Part shown: one piece after another, positions 20,754 through 31,202 of the stretch
Numbering within the stretch: position 1 is the first letter of the stretch
Layout: each line of letters starts with the position of its first letter
The notes under the pieces: generated by a model
Told to the model about the DNA's origin: nothing
Seen by the model: only the letters and a program-made list of their open reading frames with translations
The model's database searches: none
Source of the DNA: Mycolicibacterium poriferae
GTDB lineage: Bacteria; Actinomycetota; Actinomycetes; Mycobacteriales; Mycobacteriaceae
Assembly: GCF_010728325.1 (NCBI RefSeq)
Contig: NZ_AP022570.1
Span: 2,542,001 to 2,606,000 of the forward strand
Direction of reading: 5' to 3'
DNA length: 64,000 nt
Program-made: the position numbers and the translations under genes

Positions 20754-22121
20754 GTGAAAAAACGCCCCCAGGACCTGGTCTTCCGAATTCTGGCGCACCC
20801 GCTGCGGCTGCTGTCGCTGCGTTCGATCGTCATCCTGGCCCAGCTGGGGGTGATAACCCTGGTGCTGACGCTGGGCGTCTGGGTGTGGGTCGGGGTCACC
20901 AACGACCAGCTCGATCAGCTCGACCGGCGTCTCGATTCGTTGTCCAGCTTCGGCGACGTGAACACGCTGCTGCGCAGCGTGCAGGACGGGACCGGACCCG
21001 AGCCCACCGAGAACGGCCTGGTCCGGACCGCCAGATTGGGCGACGCCACGATCTCGGTCCCCGCCGACGTCGTGCTGCCCGAGCTGCCCGCCGGCTACGC
21101 CGACGCCAGCATCGACGGCGTCGAATACCGGGTGCGGACGCTGACCACCGGCAACGCCTCCATCGCGCTCGGCGCACCGCTGGCCGAGACGCAGGCCAGG
21201 ATCGACTCGCTGCACTGGCGGGTGTTCTGGATCTGTGCGGGGGTGATCCTGAGCACACTGCTGGTCGGCTGGGTGATCTCGCTGATCATGGTCAACCCGT
21301 TCCGGTTGCTGGCCCAGCAGGCTCGCGCGATCAACGCGCAGTCCAACCCCGACGAGGTACAGGTTCGCGGGGTGTGGGAGGCGGTCGAGATCTCCGAAGC
21401 GGTCGAGGGCATGCTGGCGCGGATCGGTGACGAACAGCAGCGCACCCGCGCGGCGCTGGAATCGGCGCGCGACTTCGCCGCCGTGGCCTCCCACGAGCTG
21501 CGGACGCCGTTGACCGCGATGCGGACCAATCTGGAAGTGCTACTCACCCTGGATCTGGCGCCCGAGCAGCGCAAAGAGGTGATCACCGACGTCATGCGCA
21601 CCCAGTCCCGCATCGAGGCGACCCTGGGCGCGCTGGAGCGGCTCGCGCAGGGGGAGTTGACCACCGTCGACGACTTCGTGCCCGTCGACGTGGCCGAACT
21701 GCTCGACCGTGCCGCCCACGATGCCATGCACAACTATCCCGGGCTGGACGTGTCGCTGGCCTCCTCGACATCGGTGTTGATGCTCGGCATGCCCGCCGGT
21801 CTACGACTGGTCATCGACAACGCGATCGCCAACGCCGTCAAACACGGCGGCGCCACCCAGGTCAGGCTCAGCGTGGTGTCGTCGTCGGAAGGTGTCGAGA
21901 TCGCCGTCGACGACAACGGAGCCGGTGTGCCGGAGCAGGAGCGGGCGACGGTGTTCGAACGCTTCCACCGGGGCACCACCGCGTCGCGGTCCGGGTCGGG
22001 TCTGGGGCTGGCTCTGGTGGCGCAGCAGGCCGAGATCCACGGTGGCACCGCGGCGCTGGAGGTCAGCCCGCTGGGCGGTGCCCGGCTGATGCTGCGGCTG
22101 CCCGGTCACGGTCCGCAGTAG
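20754..22121 (+). CDS. PrrB-like sensor histidine kinase, orphan
   Basis: Membrane sensor kinase of 455 residues. There is one membrane helix at about 24-46, an extracytoplasmic domain, a second helix near 165-187, then HAMP. HisKA follows, with the phospho-acceptor H247 in FAAVASHELRTPLTAMR, and then the HATPase with DNAIANAVKHGG, DDNGAGVPEQER and GSGLGLALVAQQ. The cytoplasmic half is strikingly close to mycobacterial PrrB (the same RTPLTAMRTNLEVL and LERLAQGELT stretches). No response-regulator gene adjoins it, and M. tuberculosis has other genes here. The GTG at 20754 follows gatB by 7 bp; an in-frame GTG at 20718 overlapping gatB is less likely. Confidence 0.85.
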   Translation: MKKRPQDLVFRILAHPLRLLSLRSIVILAQLGVITLVLTLGVWVWVGVTNDQLDQLDRRLDSLSSFGDVNTLLRSVQDGTGPEPTENGLVRTARLGDATISVPADVVLPELPAGYADASIDGVEYRVRTLTTGNASIALGAPLAETQARIDSLHWRVFWICAGVILSTLLVGWVISLIMVNPFRLLAQQARAINAQSNPDEVQVRGVWEAVEISEAVEGMLARIGDEQQRTRAALESARDFAAVASHELRTPLTAMRTNLEVLLTLDLAPEQRKEVITDVMRTQSRIEATLGALERLAQGELTTVDDFVPVDVAELLDRAAHDAMHNYPGLDVSLASSTSVLMLGMPAGLRLVIDNAIANAVKHGGATQVRLSVVSSSEGVEIAVDDNGAGVPEQERATVFERFHRGTTASRSGSGLGLALVAQQAEIHGGTAALEVSPLGGARLMLRLPGHGPQ

Positions 22122-22134
22122 CGGAGCGTCTCGA

Positions 22135-23268
22135 TCAGGTCTTCTCGTCGTTGGTCCGCGGGAACCCGCCGCCCTGCGGGAACAACGGGAACACCACGTC
22201 GTCGAGTCGCTCGGCGTCACCGGCGGTCTTGTTGACCGTGGCGCCCCAGATGTTGCCGTCGGGGGATACCTGCAGTGCCCACGCGTGACCGTGCTGGTCC
22301 TGGCGCACGACTTCGGGCTCGCCGGTCACCGCGCCGGTGTCGGGGGACAACCGCACGGCGACGGTCTGCTTCGTGTCCACGAGATTCACCAAGATGGTGC
22401 CGTCCAGCGCCGCGCAGCCGGCCACACCCGGCCGGTCCGGCCAGGTCCAGACCTCCGACACCACCGAGTTCTTGGTGATGCGCTGCAACCGGTCGCCGCT
22501 GGCGGTTCTGTCGGTGATGTACAGCGACTGATCGGCCGGGTCGATGCAGGTCCCGCCTGCAGCGCCCAGGCCCGACAGTGCGGTTGTGGTGGGCGCCTGG
22601 TCGACGGTCGTGGGCTGCTCGATGCGCAGCAGCTTGCCCGCCATCGACGCGGGATCCGCGGCCAGCGCGGCATTGCCGGCGTCACCGGTCTGCACCATCA
22701 GCGTCGTCGGGCTGGAGAAGATCAACGAGCCCCGGTTACCGGTGGTGCCCTTGGGAATGCCGGTCAGGATCGGCTTGGGGATGTCGCCGTCGGCGATGCG
22801 GATCACCCGGTTGTCGGTCGGGGTGCTGATGTAGGCGTACATCAGCCGGTCCTGCGAATAGGTGGGTGACAGCACGATGTCCATCAGGCCGCCGTCGCCG
22901 GTCGGATCCACCGGAATCACCGTCTTGACGGTGGGTTCGGCCCGCACCGACACCTGCTTGACGGCTCCGGTCATACGCTCGCCCACCAGGGCGGACTGAC
23001 TGTCGGGCAGCATGATCAGCCCGCTGGTGCTCTCCAGGCAGCCCTGCATGACGCCGGGTGCCGGGCACTCCTTCGGGAATGGCTTGGCGGGCAGCGGCGG
23101 CGGAGGTGTCGGGGTGGTGGTGGGCCCCGGGGCCAGCTCGGGCTCGGTGGTGAACGGCTGCGACTGGGCGGAATCGAACCTGGCACAGCCGGCGACGGCC
23201 AGAAGTCCCGCGCACATCAAGGCACACACCGCGGTGGCGGCTGTGCGTGCCGACCGGCGCTTTCTCAT
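22135..23268 (-). CDS. lppZ: Lipoprotein LppZ-like, glucose/sorbosone dehydrogenase-type beta-propeller
   Basis: Exported lipoprotein of 377 residues. The signal ends in LLAVAGC, with lipid-modified C28. A Pro/Thr-rich linker then leads into a beta-propeller resembling soluble PQQ-dependent sugar dehydrogenases, with repeated blade motifs such as GDGGLMDIVLSPTYSQDRLMY and PSPDGNIW-like strands. Position and sequence agree with Rv3006 (LppZ). The enzyme activity is unproven. The ATG at 23268 puts the basic n-region at the start; an in-frame start at 23331 would place 21 extra residues before the signal. It converges on the histidine-kinase gene with a 13-bp gap. Confidence 0.85.
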   Translation of the reverse strand: MRKRRSARTAATAVCALMCAGLLAVAGCARFDSAQSQPFTTEPELAPGPTTTPTPPPPLPAKPFPKECPAPGVMQGCLESTSGLIMLPDSQSALVGERMTGAVKQVSVRAEPTVKTVIPVDPTGDGGLMDIVLSPTYSQDRLMYAYISTPTDNRVIRIADGDIPKPILTGIPKGTTGNRGSLIFSSPTTLMVQTGDAGNAALAADPASMAGKLLRIEQPTTVDQAPTTTALSGLGAAGGTCIDPADQSLYITDRTASGDRLQRITKNSVVSEVWTWPDRPGVAGCAALDGTILVNLVDTKQTVAVRLSPDTGAVTGEPEVVRQDQHGHAWALQVSPDGNIWGATVNKTAGDAERLDDVVFPLFPQGGGFPRTNDEKT

Positions 23269-23395
23269 GCTGGCCAGGTTACGGATCGTGCGGCGGTGCG
23301 CGCCACGCGCTACCCGCGCATGCTGCGCCAACAGGTACGAAGGCGCGCCGGGCTAATTCCCGAGCAGCGGCGCAGCAGCACTTACCCTGGCTGTT

Positions 23396-24223
23396 GTGAC
23401 GAGTCCCCATGACCCCAGCGCCTGGCAGCGGCCCGACGACTCGGGCCGGCCCGCCTCGGCACGGCTGGTGGACCCCGAGGACGACCTGCATTCGCCGAAC
23501 TTCGGCGGCGACACCGAGACCACGGCGATCCCGCGGTACGACACCCCGAAGGCGGCCACCGACCAGACGCCGTTCGGCCTCATGAACGATCCGGAGCCGC
23601 TGCCGTACGTGCAGCCGTCCGCCGGGCTGGCCCCGGGCGCATACGGCTCGACCGCGACGCCGACCGAGGTCGAGCCGGCCGACTCGGCTCGCTCCGACCG
23701 GCGCGGCACCCAGGATCTCGGCTTGTTGCTGCTGCGGGTGGCGGTCGGGGCGCTGTTCATCGGTCAGGGTCTGCAGAACCTTTTCGGCTGGTGGGGTGGC
23801 TCCGGGGTGAGCGAGTTCCGCGACTACCTCGCCGACCTGGGCTTCCGCTACGCCGACATCCTGGCCTATGTCGCCGCCGGCGGTCAGGTCGCTGCCGGTG
23901 TGCTGCTGGTTGTCGGCCTGTTCACCCCGGTGGCGGCGGCCGGAGCGCTGGCCTACCTGGTCACCGGCATGCTGGCCGAGGTTGCGGAAGCGCACGACGA
24001 CGCCCGGCTGTCGGCATTTCTCACCGACGGCCATCAGTACGAGGTGATCCTGCTGTGCGCTGTCGCGGCGATGATCCTGATCGGGCCGGGCCGCTACGGC
24101 CTCGACGCCGGGCGGGGTTGGGCACGCCGCCCGTTCATCGGTTCGTTCGCGGCACTGCTGCTCGGGATCGGCGCCGGGGTGGCGATCTGGGTGCTTCTCA
24201 ACGGCACCAACCCCTTGGCGTGA
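23396..24223 (+). CDS. DoxX family membrane protein (Rv3005c-like)
   Basis: Integral membrane protein of 275 residues with a soluble acidic N-terminal region of about 100 residues and four membrane helices of the DoxX type (LGLLLLRVAVGALFIGQGLQNLFG, then VAAGGQVAAGVLLVVGLF and others). In M. tuberculosis the orthologue forms a membrane oxidoreductase complex with SodA and SseA linked to redox stress; that is established for the family member and not visible here. A -10 like TACCCT (23383-23388) ends 7 nt before the GTG, which suggests a leaderless transcript. The stop codon falls inside the first of three tandem hairpin repeats. Confidence 0.85.
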   Translation: MTSPHDPSAWQRPDDSGRPASARLVDPEDDLHSPNFGGDTETTAIPRYDTPKAATDQTPFGLMNDPEPLPYVQPSAGLAPGAYGSTATPTEVEPADSARSDRRGTQDLGLLLLRVAVGALFIGQGLQNLFGWWGGSGVSEFRDYLADLGFRYADILAYVAAGGQVAAGVLLVVGLFTPVAAAGALAYLVTGMLAEVAEAHDDARLSAFLTDGHQYEVILLCAVAAMILIGPGRYGLDAGRGWARRPFIGSFAALLLGIGAGVAIWVLLNGTNPLA

Positions 24224-24289
24224 CCCACGCCGTGCCTTGTGGCGTGACCCACGCCGTGCCTTGATGGCGTGACCCACGCCGTGAGTTAC
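24217..24289. repeat. Three tandem 24-25 bp repeats, each a hairpin
   Basis: Units at 24217-24240, 24241-24265 and 24266-24289 share GGCGTGACCCACGCC, which folds as a 6-bp stem with a 3-nt loop. They fill the whole gap between the convergent doxX and cfp6 genes and contain both stop codons. A bidirectional terminator is the simplest reading. Confidence 0.85.
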
Positions 24290-24693
24290 GAGTAGGGGTT
24301 GGGGACCCGCCCGTCGCTGGCAGCGGTCAGCAACGGCAGCGTCGCGAAGGTCACCGCCGGCAACGACACCTCTGTGCCGTCGTGCAGGCGCGCCAGGGCC
24401 CACGCCCGGCGGCCGAACCGCAGCCCGGCGATCTCGTCCCAGCGGACGGCCCGGCTGCTGAGCAACGTGCGGGCGGTGACGCCGTCGCGGTCGGCGACGG
24501 TGCGGTAGCGCACGATGGCCACCGACGCAAAGACCGGGATGAGCAGCAGCAACGCCCACCAGGGCGGTCCGGCCAACACGATCGACAGCATCGCGAAAGC
24601 CAGGATCAACACCGCGATGTGTGCCATCGGGGAGATCTTGATGACGACTGGCGTCGACTCTGACGCCGAACCCGGCGCCGAAGGGGTGCCCAT
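24286..24693 (-). CDS. cfp6: PH domain-containing membrane protein, CFP6-like
   Basis: A 135-residue protein matching low-molecular-weight antigen CFP-6 (Rv3004). Two close membrane helices (about 25-60) are followed by a compact bacterial PH-like domain with VRYRTVADRDGVTARTLLSSRAVRWDEIAGLRF and the end VTFATLPLLTAASDGRVPNPYS. The ATG at 24693 gives a Ser/Pro-rich lead; MAHIAVL at 24627 is the start used by shorter homologues. Its function is unknown; the PH domain could be a protein or lipid contact at the membrane. Its stop codon is within the third hairpin repeat. Confidence 0.8.
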   Translation of the reverse strand: MGTPSAPGSASESTPVVIKISPMAHIAVLILAFAMLSIVLAGPPWWALLLLIPVFASVAIVRYRTVADRDGVTARTLLSSRAVRWDEIAGLRFGRRAWALARLHDGTEVSLPAVTFATLPLLTAASDGRVPNPYS

Positions 24694-24741
24694 GGCGCCA
24701 TCATCCCATCGGGGCCGGCCGCCCCGGCACGCCGGGCGAAT

Positions 24742-24771
24742 TTGACCTTTCGCCAGTTCGGAAGCTACCGT
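24742..24771 (+). promoter_or_regulatory. Promoter of the ilvBNC attenuator
   Basis: TTGACC (24742-24747) and TACCGT (24766-24771), with an 18-nt spacer, place the start of transcription at about 24778-24780. That is at or next to the ATG of the leader peptide. Confidence 0.65.
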
Positions 24772-24779
24772 CGTGGCTT

Positions 24780-24851
24780 ATGTGGACCACCCCGGGACTG
24801 GTAGTAATTGGGTTGCGCGTTGATGCCGCGCTGGCCCTCACCCGGGTATAG
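24780..24851 (+). CDS. ilvB leader peptide
   Basis: A 23-codon ORF, M-W-T-T-P-G-L-V-V-I-G-L-R-V-D-A-A-L-A-L-T-R-V. Nine of its 23 residues are Leu, Val or Ile, including L-V-V-I in a row. It precedes an antiterminator and terminator pair in front of ilvB, the layout of a branched-chain amino acid attenuator. No Shine-Dalgarno is seen, and the predicted transcription start is at or beside its ATG, so it is probably translated from a leaderless mRNA. Confidence 0.85.
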   Translation: MWTTPGLVVIGLRVDAALALTRV

Positions 24852-24875
24852 CCACCACAGCATCGACGCGCAACC
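24811..24875 (+). promoter_or_regulatory. Competing hairpin of the ilv attenuator
   Basis: Bases 24811-24825 pair with 24861-24875 along 15 positions with one G-U. The left arm lies inside the leader peptide (codons for G-L-R-V-D). The right arm shares 24872-24875 with the base of the terminator stem, so the two structures exclude each other. Confidence 0.75.
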
Positions 24876-24910
24876 CTCGTTCAGCCGCCGGGCTGACGGG
24901 GGTTTTTTCT
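24872..24910 (+). terminator. Attenuator terminator before ilvB
   Basis: A 7-bp lower stem (AACCCTC with GGGGGTT, one G-U), a small internal loop, and a 6-bp upper stem (TCAGCC with GGCTGA) around a GCCG loop. It is followed by TTTTTTCTT. It lies 39 bp before the ilvB start. Confidence 0.85.
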
Positions 24911-24948
24911 TGCCCGATTGACAACAGACACAAGAGACCGAGGACATC

Positions 24949-26807
24949 GTGAGCGCACCCACCACGCGAGCACCCGAACAGTCGGAGATGCCGGCAAACG
25001 GCGGTCACCTCCCGACCGGCGCGAAGGCCACCCCTGCGCAGCCGAAACGGATTGCCCCGCAGCAGATGACCGGAGCCCAGGCGGTGATCCGCTCGCTCGA
25101 GGAACTCGATGTCGACGTCGTCTTCGGCATCCCCGGCGGCGCGGTGCTGCCGGTCTACGACCCGCTGTTCGACTCCGACAAGCTGCGTCACGTGCTGGTG
25201 CGCCACGAGCAGGGCGGCGGTCACGCTGCCAGCGGGTACGCCCACGCCACCGGCCGGGTCGGGGTCTGTATGGCGACCTCGGGTCCCGGGGCCACCAACC
25301 TGGTGACGCCGCTGGCCGACGCCTATATGGATTCGATCCCGGTGGTGGCGATCACCGGCCAGGTCGGCCGGGCCCTGATCGGCACGGACGCGTTCCAGGA
25401 AGCCGACATCTCGGGCATCACGATGCCGATCACCAAGCACAACTTCCTGGTGCGCAACGGTGACGACATCGCCCGTGTCATCGCCGAGGCGTTCCACATC
25501 GCCGCCAGCGGACGCCCCGGGCCAGTGCTCGTCGACGTCCCCAAGGACGTGCTGCAGGGCCAGTGCACGTTCGCCTGGCCGCCGCAGTTCGAGCTGCCCG
25601 GGTACAAGCCGAACACCAAACCGCACAACCGGCAGATCCGGGAAGCGGCCAAGCTCATCGCCGAGGCGCGCAAGCCGGTGCTCTACGTCGGCGGCGGTGT
25701 CATCCGCGGCGAGGCAACCGACCAACTGCTGGACCTGGCCGAACTGACGGGCATCCCGGTGGTGACGACGCTGATGGCGCGCGGCGCGTTCCCCGACAGC
25801 CACCCCCAGCACATGGGCATGCCCGGCATGCACGGCACCGTGGCCGCGGTGGCCGCCCTGCAGCGCAGCGATCTGCTGATCGCGCTGGGCACCCGGTTCG
25901 ACGACCGGGTCACCGGGAAGCTGGATTCCTTCGCGCCCGAGGCGAAGGTCATCCACGCCGACATCGACCCCGCCGAGATCGGCAAGAACCGGCACGCCGA
26001 CGTGCCGATCGTCGGTGACGTCAAGGCCGTCATCACCGACCTGATCGAGGCGTTGCGCCGCGACGGCACGCTGGGCACCCTGAAGACCGACAACTGGTGG
26101 GAGTACCTGCGCAACGTGCAGTCGACCTACCCGTTGAGCTACGGCCCGCAGAGCGACGGCAGCTTGTCACCGGAGTTCGTCATCGAGTCGCTGGGCAAGA
26201 TCGCCGGACCCGACGCGGTGTACGTCGCCGGGGTGGGTCAGCACCAGATGTGGGCGGCCCAGTTCATCTCCTACGAGAAGCCGAAGACGTGGCTGAACTC
26301 CGGCGGCCTGGGCACCATGGGTTACGCGGTGCCCGCGGCGATGGGCGCGAAGATGGGCTGCCCGGACACCGAGGTGTGGGCCATCGACGGAGACGGCTGC
26401 TTCCAGATGACCAACCAGGAGCTGGCCACCTGTGCGATCGAGGGCGTCCCGATCAAGGTTGCCCTGATCAACAACGGCAACCTGGGCATGGTCCGGCAGT
26501 GGCAGACGCTGTTCTACGAAGAGCGGTACAGCCAAACGGATCTGGCCACACATTCGCGGCGGATCCCCGATTTCGTCAAGCTCGCCGAGGCGCTGGGTTG
26601 TGTGGGTCTGCGTTGTGAGCGCGCCGAGGACGTGGCCGAGGTGATCGCCCAGGCGCGCGCGATCACCGACCGCCCGGTGGTGATCGACTTCATTGTGGGC
26701 GCGGACGCCCAGGTGTGGCCGATGGTGGCCGCGGGCACCAGCAACGACGAGATTCAGGCGGCGCGTGGCATCCGGCCACTGTTCGACGACCCGGAAGAGG
26801 GACACGC

Positions 26808-26811
<4 letters not shown>
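24949..26811 (+). CDS. ilvB: Acetolactate synthase large subunit
   Basis: ThDP enzyme (620 residues) that makes acetolactate or acetohydroxybutyrate, the first common step to valine, leucine and isoleucine. Catalytic glutamate E87 is in [15 protein letters not shown]. The central FAD region and the ThDP motif [14 protein letters not shown] ending in ALINN are intact. The first 35 residues are a variable lead. The GTG at 24949 follows GAGG at 24940-24943. It overlaps ilvN by four bases (ATGA). Expression is expected to respond to branched-chain amino acid supply through the upstream attenuator. Confidence 0.96.
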
Positions 26812-28386
<1,575 letters not shown>

Positions 28387-28402
28387 CTTTCGCGGACGAG
28401 GA

Positions 28403-28446
28403 TTCCCGGTCGTCGATCCGAAGAGGATCGCGACCGGGATTTTCTC
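28403..28446 (+). terminator. Intrinsic terminator of ilvBNC
   Basis: TCCCGGTCG pairs with CGACCGGGA, topped by an inner CGATCC-GGATCG stem and a short loop. The hairpin is followed by TTTTCTCTTTC. Confidence 0.9.
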
Positions 28447-28452
28447 TTTCAG

Positions 28453-29112
28453 GTGACGGTGCCGCGGTCGGTACTCTCGGTGGACATGACGGGCGCACAG
28501 ACGCCGGGTGAGCGACTCCTCGCCCGCGCGGGCGGATTCCGCGGGCTGGTGTACACATCGCTTCCGGTGGTCACTTTCGCCGCGGCCAACGCGCTCGCCG
28601 GGCTGGGCCCCGCACTGATCGCCGCGCTGGGCGCGGCGGCGGTGGTGCTGGCTTGGCAACTGCTGCAGCGCGAATCGGCCCGACCGGCACTGCTGGGTTT
28701 CGCCGGCGTCGCGGTGGGGGCGGCCTTCGCCTTGGCCACCGGCCGAGCCAAGGACTTCTACCTTCCGGGAATCTGGATGTATCTGGCCCTGGCCGTGGTG
28801 TTCACCGGCTCGGTTCTGGTGGGGCGTCCCGTGGTCGGTGTGGTGTGGGCGTGGATCACCGGCCGTGACGACGGCTGGCGTCGGATCCGGCGCGTGCGGT
28901 TGGCCTTCGATCTGGTCACGCTCGGCATGGCGGCGATCTCAGCCACCCGGTTCGCAGTGCAGTACCACCTCTACACGACCGACCAGGAGGGGATGCTCGC
29001 CGTGGCGCGCATCGCCATGGGTTGGCCGGTGCTGCTGGTGACATCGCCGGTGCTCTATTTCGTCATTCGCTCGGCGATGAGGGCCATGCCGCGCACCGGC
29101 GACGGAACCTAG
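28453..29112 (+). CDS. DUF3159 membrane protein (Rv3000-like)
   Basis: Predicted polytopic membrane protein of 219 residues with about five helices (for example LVYTSLPVVTFAAANALAGL and LIAALGAAAVVLAWQLL). The conserved central GRAKDFYLPGIWM segment is typical of the DUF3159 family. Its function is unknown. The GTG at 28453 comes directly after the ilvBNC terminator; ATG 28486, giving MTGAQTPGERLLARAGG, is a strong alternative start and may be the real one. Its stop overlaps the convergent wrbA-like stop by four bases. Confidence 0.75.
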   Translation: MTVPRSVLSVDMTGAQTPGERLLARAGGFRGLVYTSLPVVTFAAANALAGLGPALIAALGAAAVVLAWQLLQRESARPALLGFAGVAVGAAFALATGRAKDFYLPGIWMYLALAVVFTGSVLVGRPVVGVVWAWITGRDDGWRRIRRVRLAFDLVTLGMAAISATRFAVQYHLYTTDQEGMLAVARIAMGWPVLLVTSPVLYFVIRSAMRAMPRTGDGT

Positions 29113-29705
29113 GAGAGTCGTTCGGCGACCGTCACCACTCTGCGGGCCAGGTGGTCGAGCGCGTCCAGCGTGGCGTCCTCGAGTTCGTTGCGGTTTTCCG
29201 GTCCGGTGACATGGCCGACGCCGTACGGGTTTCCGTCCGCGAACTTCACGCCGTCGGTGTAGCCGGGCGGTACGAGGATGCCCCCGAAGTGCATCAGCGA
29301 GACGTAGAGGGTGACCAGCGTGGTTTCCTGCCCGCCGTGCGCGGTCTGCGAGGACGTGAAGGCCGCGTACACCTTGTCGGCCAGCTGACCCTTGGCCCAG
29401 AGCCCGCCCAACGAGTCGATGAACGCCCGAAACTGAGAGGCGGCGTTGCCGAACCGCGTCGGTGTGCCGAAGATCACCGCGTCGGCCCAGACGATGTCGT
29501 CACCGCTGGCGGCGGGAAGGTCCTTGGTCGCTTCGTAATTAGCTGTCCACGCGGAGTTCGACGCGAACGACTCCGGGTCGCGGGTCTCGGCGATGTGGCG
29601 CAGCCGCACCTCGGCCCCGGCGGTCTCCGCGGTCGCGGCCACCCGGTTGGCCATCGCGGTGCCATGACCGGTCGCAGAGTAATAGATGACTGCCAATTTG
29701 GTCAT
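29109..29705 (-). CDS. wrbA: NAD(P)H:quinone oxidoreductase, WrbA type
   Basis: Flavodoxin-fold FMN enzyme (198 residues) that reduces quinones by two electrons and so limits redox cycling. The phosphate-binding loop is YYSATGHGTAMAN at residues 8-20; the other FMN loops are FGTPTRFGNAASQFR and the TSSQTAHGGQETT segment. The ATG at 29705 is unambiguous. It lies 10 bp downstream of the FAD oxidoreductase gene on the same strand, so the two may form a redox pair. Confidence 0.9.
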   Translation of the reverse strand: MTKLAVIYYSATGHGTAMANRVAATAETAGAEVRLRHIAETRDPESFASNSAWTANYEATKDLPAASGDDIVWADAVIFGTPTRFGNAASQFRAFIDSLGGLWAKGQLADKVYAAFTSSQTAHGGQETTLVTLYVSLMHFGGILVPPGYTDGVKFADGNPYGVGHVTGPENRNELEDATLDALDHLARRVVTVAERLS

Positions 29706-29715
29706 GGCTGCGAGC

Positions 29716-31167
29716 CTACCCAGCGAGTGAGGGCAGCTCGCGAATGCCGAATTCCTTTCGCAGCACGGTGCGGGCGGCGTAATAACCCGCCATGCCGTGC
29801 ACACCGCCGCCCGGCGGCGTCGCCGACGAACACAGGTAGGCCCCGGGGATCGGCGTCGACCACGGATTCCACCGCAGCGCAGGTCCGGTCAGCGCGCTGA
29901 GCATGTTGTTGCCGCCGACCCCGATGTCGCCGCCCACCAGGTTGGCGTTGTGATCGGCCAGTCGAGCGGCAGGCACGCTGCGCACGCCGACGACCAGATC
30001 CCGGAAACCGGGTGCGAACCGTTCGAACACGCCGCTGACGGTGTCGGCCATGTCGACCGTCGACCCGGCGGGCACGTGCGCGTAGGCCCACAGCGGTCGC
30101 CGGCCCTGCGCATCGATCCGGCCGGGATCGGTCAGATGGGGCAGCGCGGCGAGCACCATCGGCCACTCGGCGTGGCGTCCTTCGGCGATCTCGCGTTCGG
30201 CCAGCGCCATCGCGGCCCGGTCGCCGCCCAGATGAAGCGTCGGAGCTTCGGCCAGACGGGGATCGCGCCATGGAATCTCACCGGAGAGCACGAAATCGAC
30301 CTTGGCGACGCCGGGGCCGTACCGGTAGCGCAACAAAGTCCTGGCGTAGCGCGGCGGCAACCGGTCTCCGTAGATGCGCAGCAACGCGGTGGGCGCGGTG
30401 TCGTAGAGCACCACCCCCGGTGGTGGATCGGTCACCTCCTCGCCGAGGACCAGTTCGCCTCCGTGCGCACGGAGGTCGGCGAGCAACGCATCGGGAATCG
30501 CCTGCGACCCGCCCACCGGGATCGGCCAGCCGACCGCGTGCGCCAGCGTGGCGAGCATCAAGCCCGCGCCGGCCGACACCAACGACGGCATCTGCGAGAT
30601 CGTGTGGGCCGCAACCCCGGTGAACAGTGCGCGGGCATCCTCTCCACGCAGGCTGCGCCAGGCGGGACTGCCCTGGGCCAACAGGCGCGGGGCGACATGC
30701 ACCGCAGCCGGGATGCTCGGGGGAATCGAGCGCTTGTCGCCGAGCAGCAGTCCCACCACACCATCGCAGTCGGCGGCCAGCGGTCCGAGCAGCCTGCGCC
30801 AGGACACGCCGTCGTCCAGTTCGTCGCAGGTGCGGTCGATGTCGCGGTACCCGATCGCCGCCGGTCGGTCGGGCAGGGGATTGCCGTAGGACACCTCCGG
30901 CGAGGTGAGGGCGACGCCGCGGGAGCGCAGATCGAAAGCCGAGAAGAACGGCGACGCGAGGGCCAGCGGATGCACCGCCGAACAGATGTCGTGGCTCACC
31001 CCGCCGAACTCGGGGTCGGGCAGGGTCCGGGCTCCGCCCCCGGCGGTGGGCTGCGCCTCGATCACGCGCACCGACAGACCCGCCCTGGCACAGATCACCG
31101 CGGCGGCCAACCCGTTGGGGCCGCTGCCTACGACGGTGACATCGACGCTCGAATCATTCCCGCCCAC
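29716..31167 (-). CDS. FAD-dependent NAD(P)-binding oxidoreductase, phytoene-dehydrogenase-like (Rv2997-like)
   Basis: Flavoprotein of 483 residues. The N-terminal FAD motif DVTVVGSGPNGLAAAVICARAG is followed by the GG doublet in TAGGGARTL, as in the carotenoid desaturase/phytoene dehydrogenase superfamily. The C-terminal FAD-contact block GAYLCSSATPPGGGVHGMAGYYAA is also typical. The substrate is unknown. The GTG at 31167 starts MGGNDSSVDV; TTG 31170 is next to it. It is divergent from serA with a 35-bp gap holding the serA -10. Confidence 0.85.
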   Translation of the reverse strand: MGGNDSSVDVTVVGSGPNGLAAAVICARAGLSVRVIEAQPTAGGGARTLPDPEFGGVSHDICSAVHPLALASPFFSAFDLRSRGVALTSPEVSYGNPLPDRPAAIGYRDIDRTCDELDDGVSWRRLLGPLAADCDGVVGLLLGDKRSIPPSIPAAVHVAPRLLAQGSPAWRSLRGEDARALFTGVAAHTISQMPSLVSAGAGLMLATLAHAVGWPIPVGGSQAIPDALLADLRAHGGELVLGEEVTDPPPGVVLYDTAPTALLRIYGDRLPPRYARTLLRYRYGPGVAKVDFVLSGEIPWRDPRLAEAPTLHLGGDRAAMALAEREIAEGRHAEWPMVLAALPHLTDPGRIDAQGRRPLWAYAHVPAGSTVDMADTVSGVFERFAPGFRDLVVGVRSVPAARLADHNANLVGGDIGVGGNNMLSALTGPALRWNPWSTPIPGAYLCSSATPPGGGVHGMAGYYAARTVLRKEFGIRELPSLAG

Positions 31168-31202
31168 CAACCGGTTATAGCAGCCCGTTAGGCTGAAGCC
31201 TC

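Noticed and set aside
24217..24289. CRISPR-like array at the doxX end
   Set aside because: Three contiguous units without unique spacers and no cas genes in the window.
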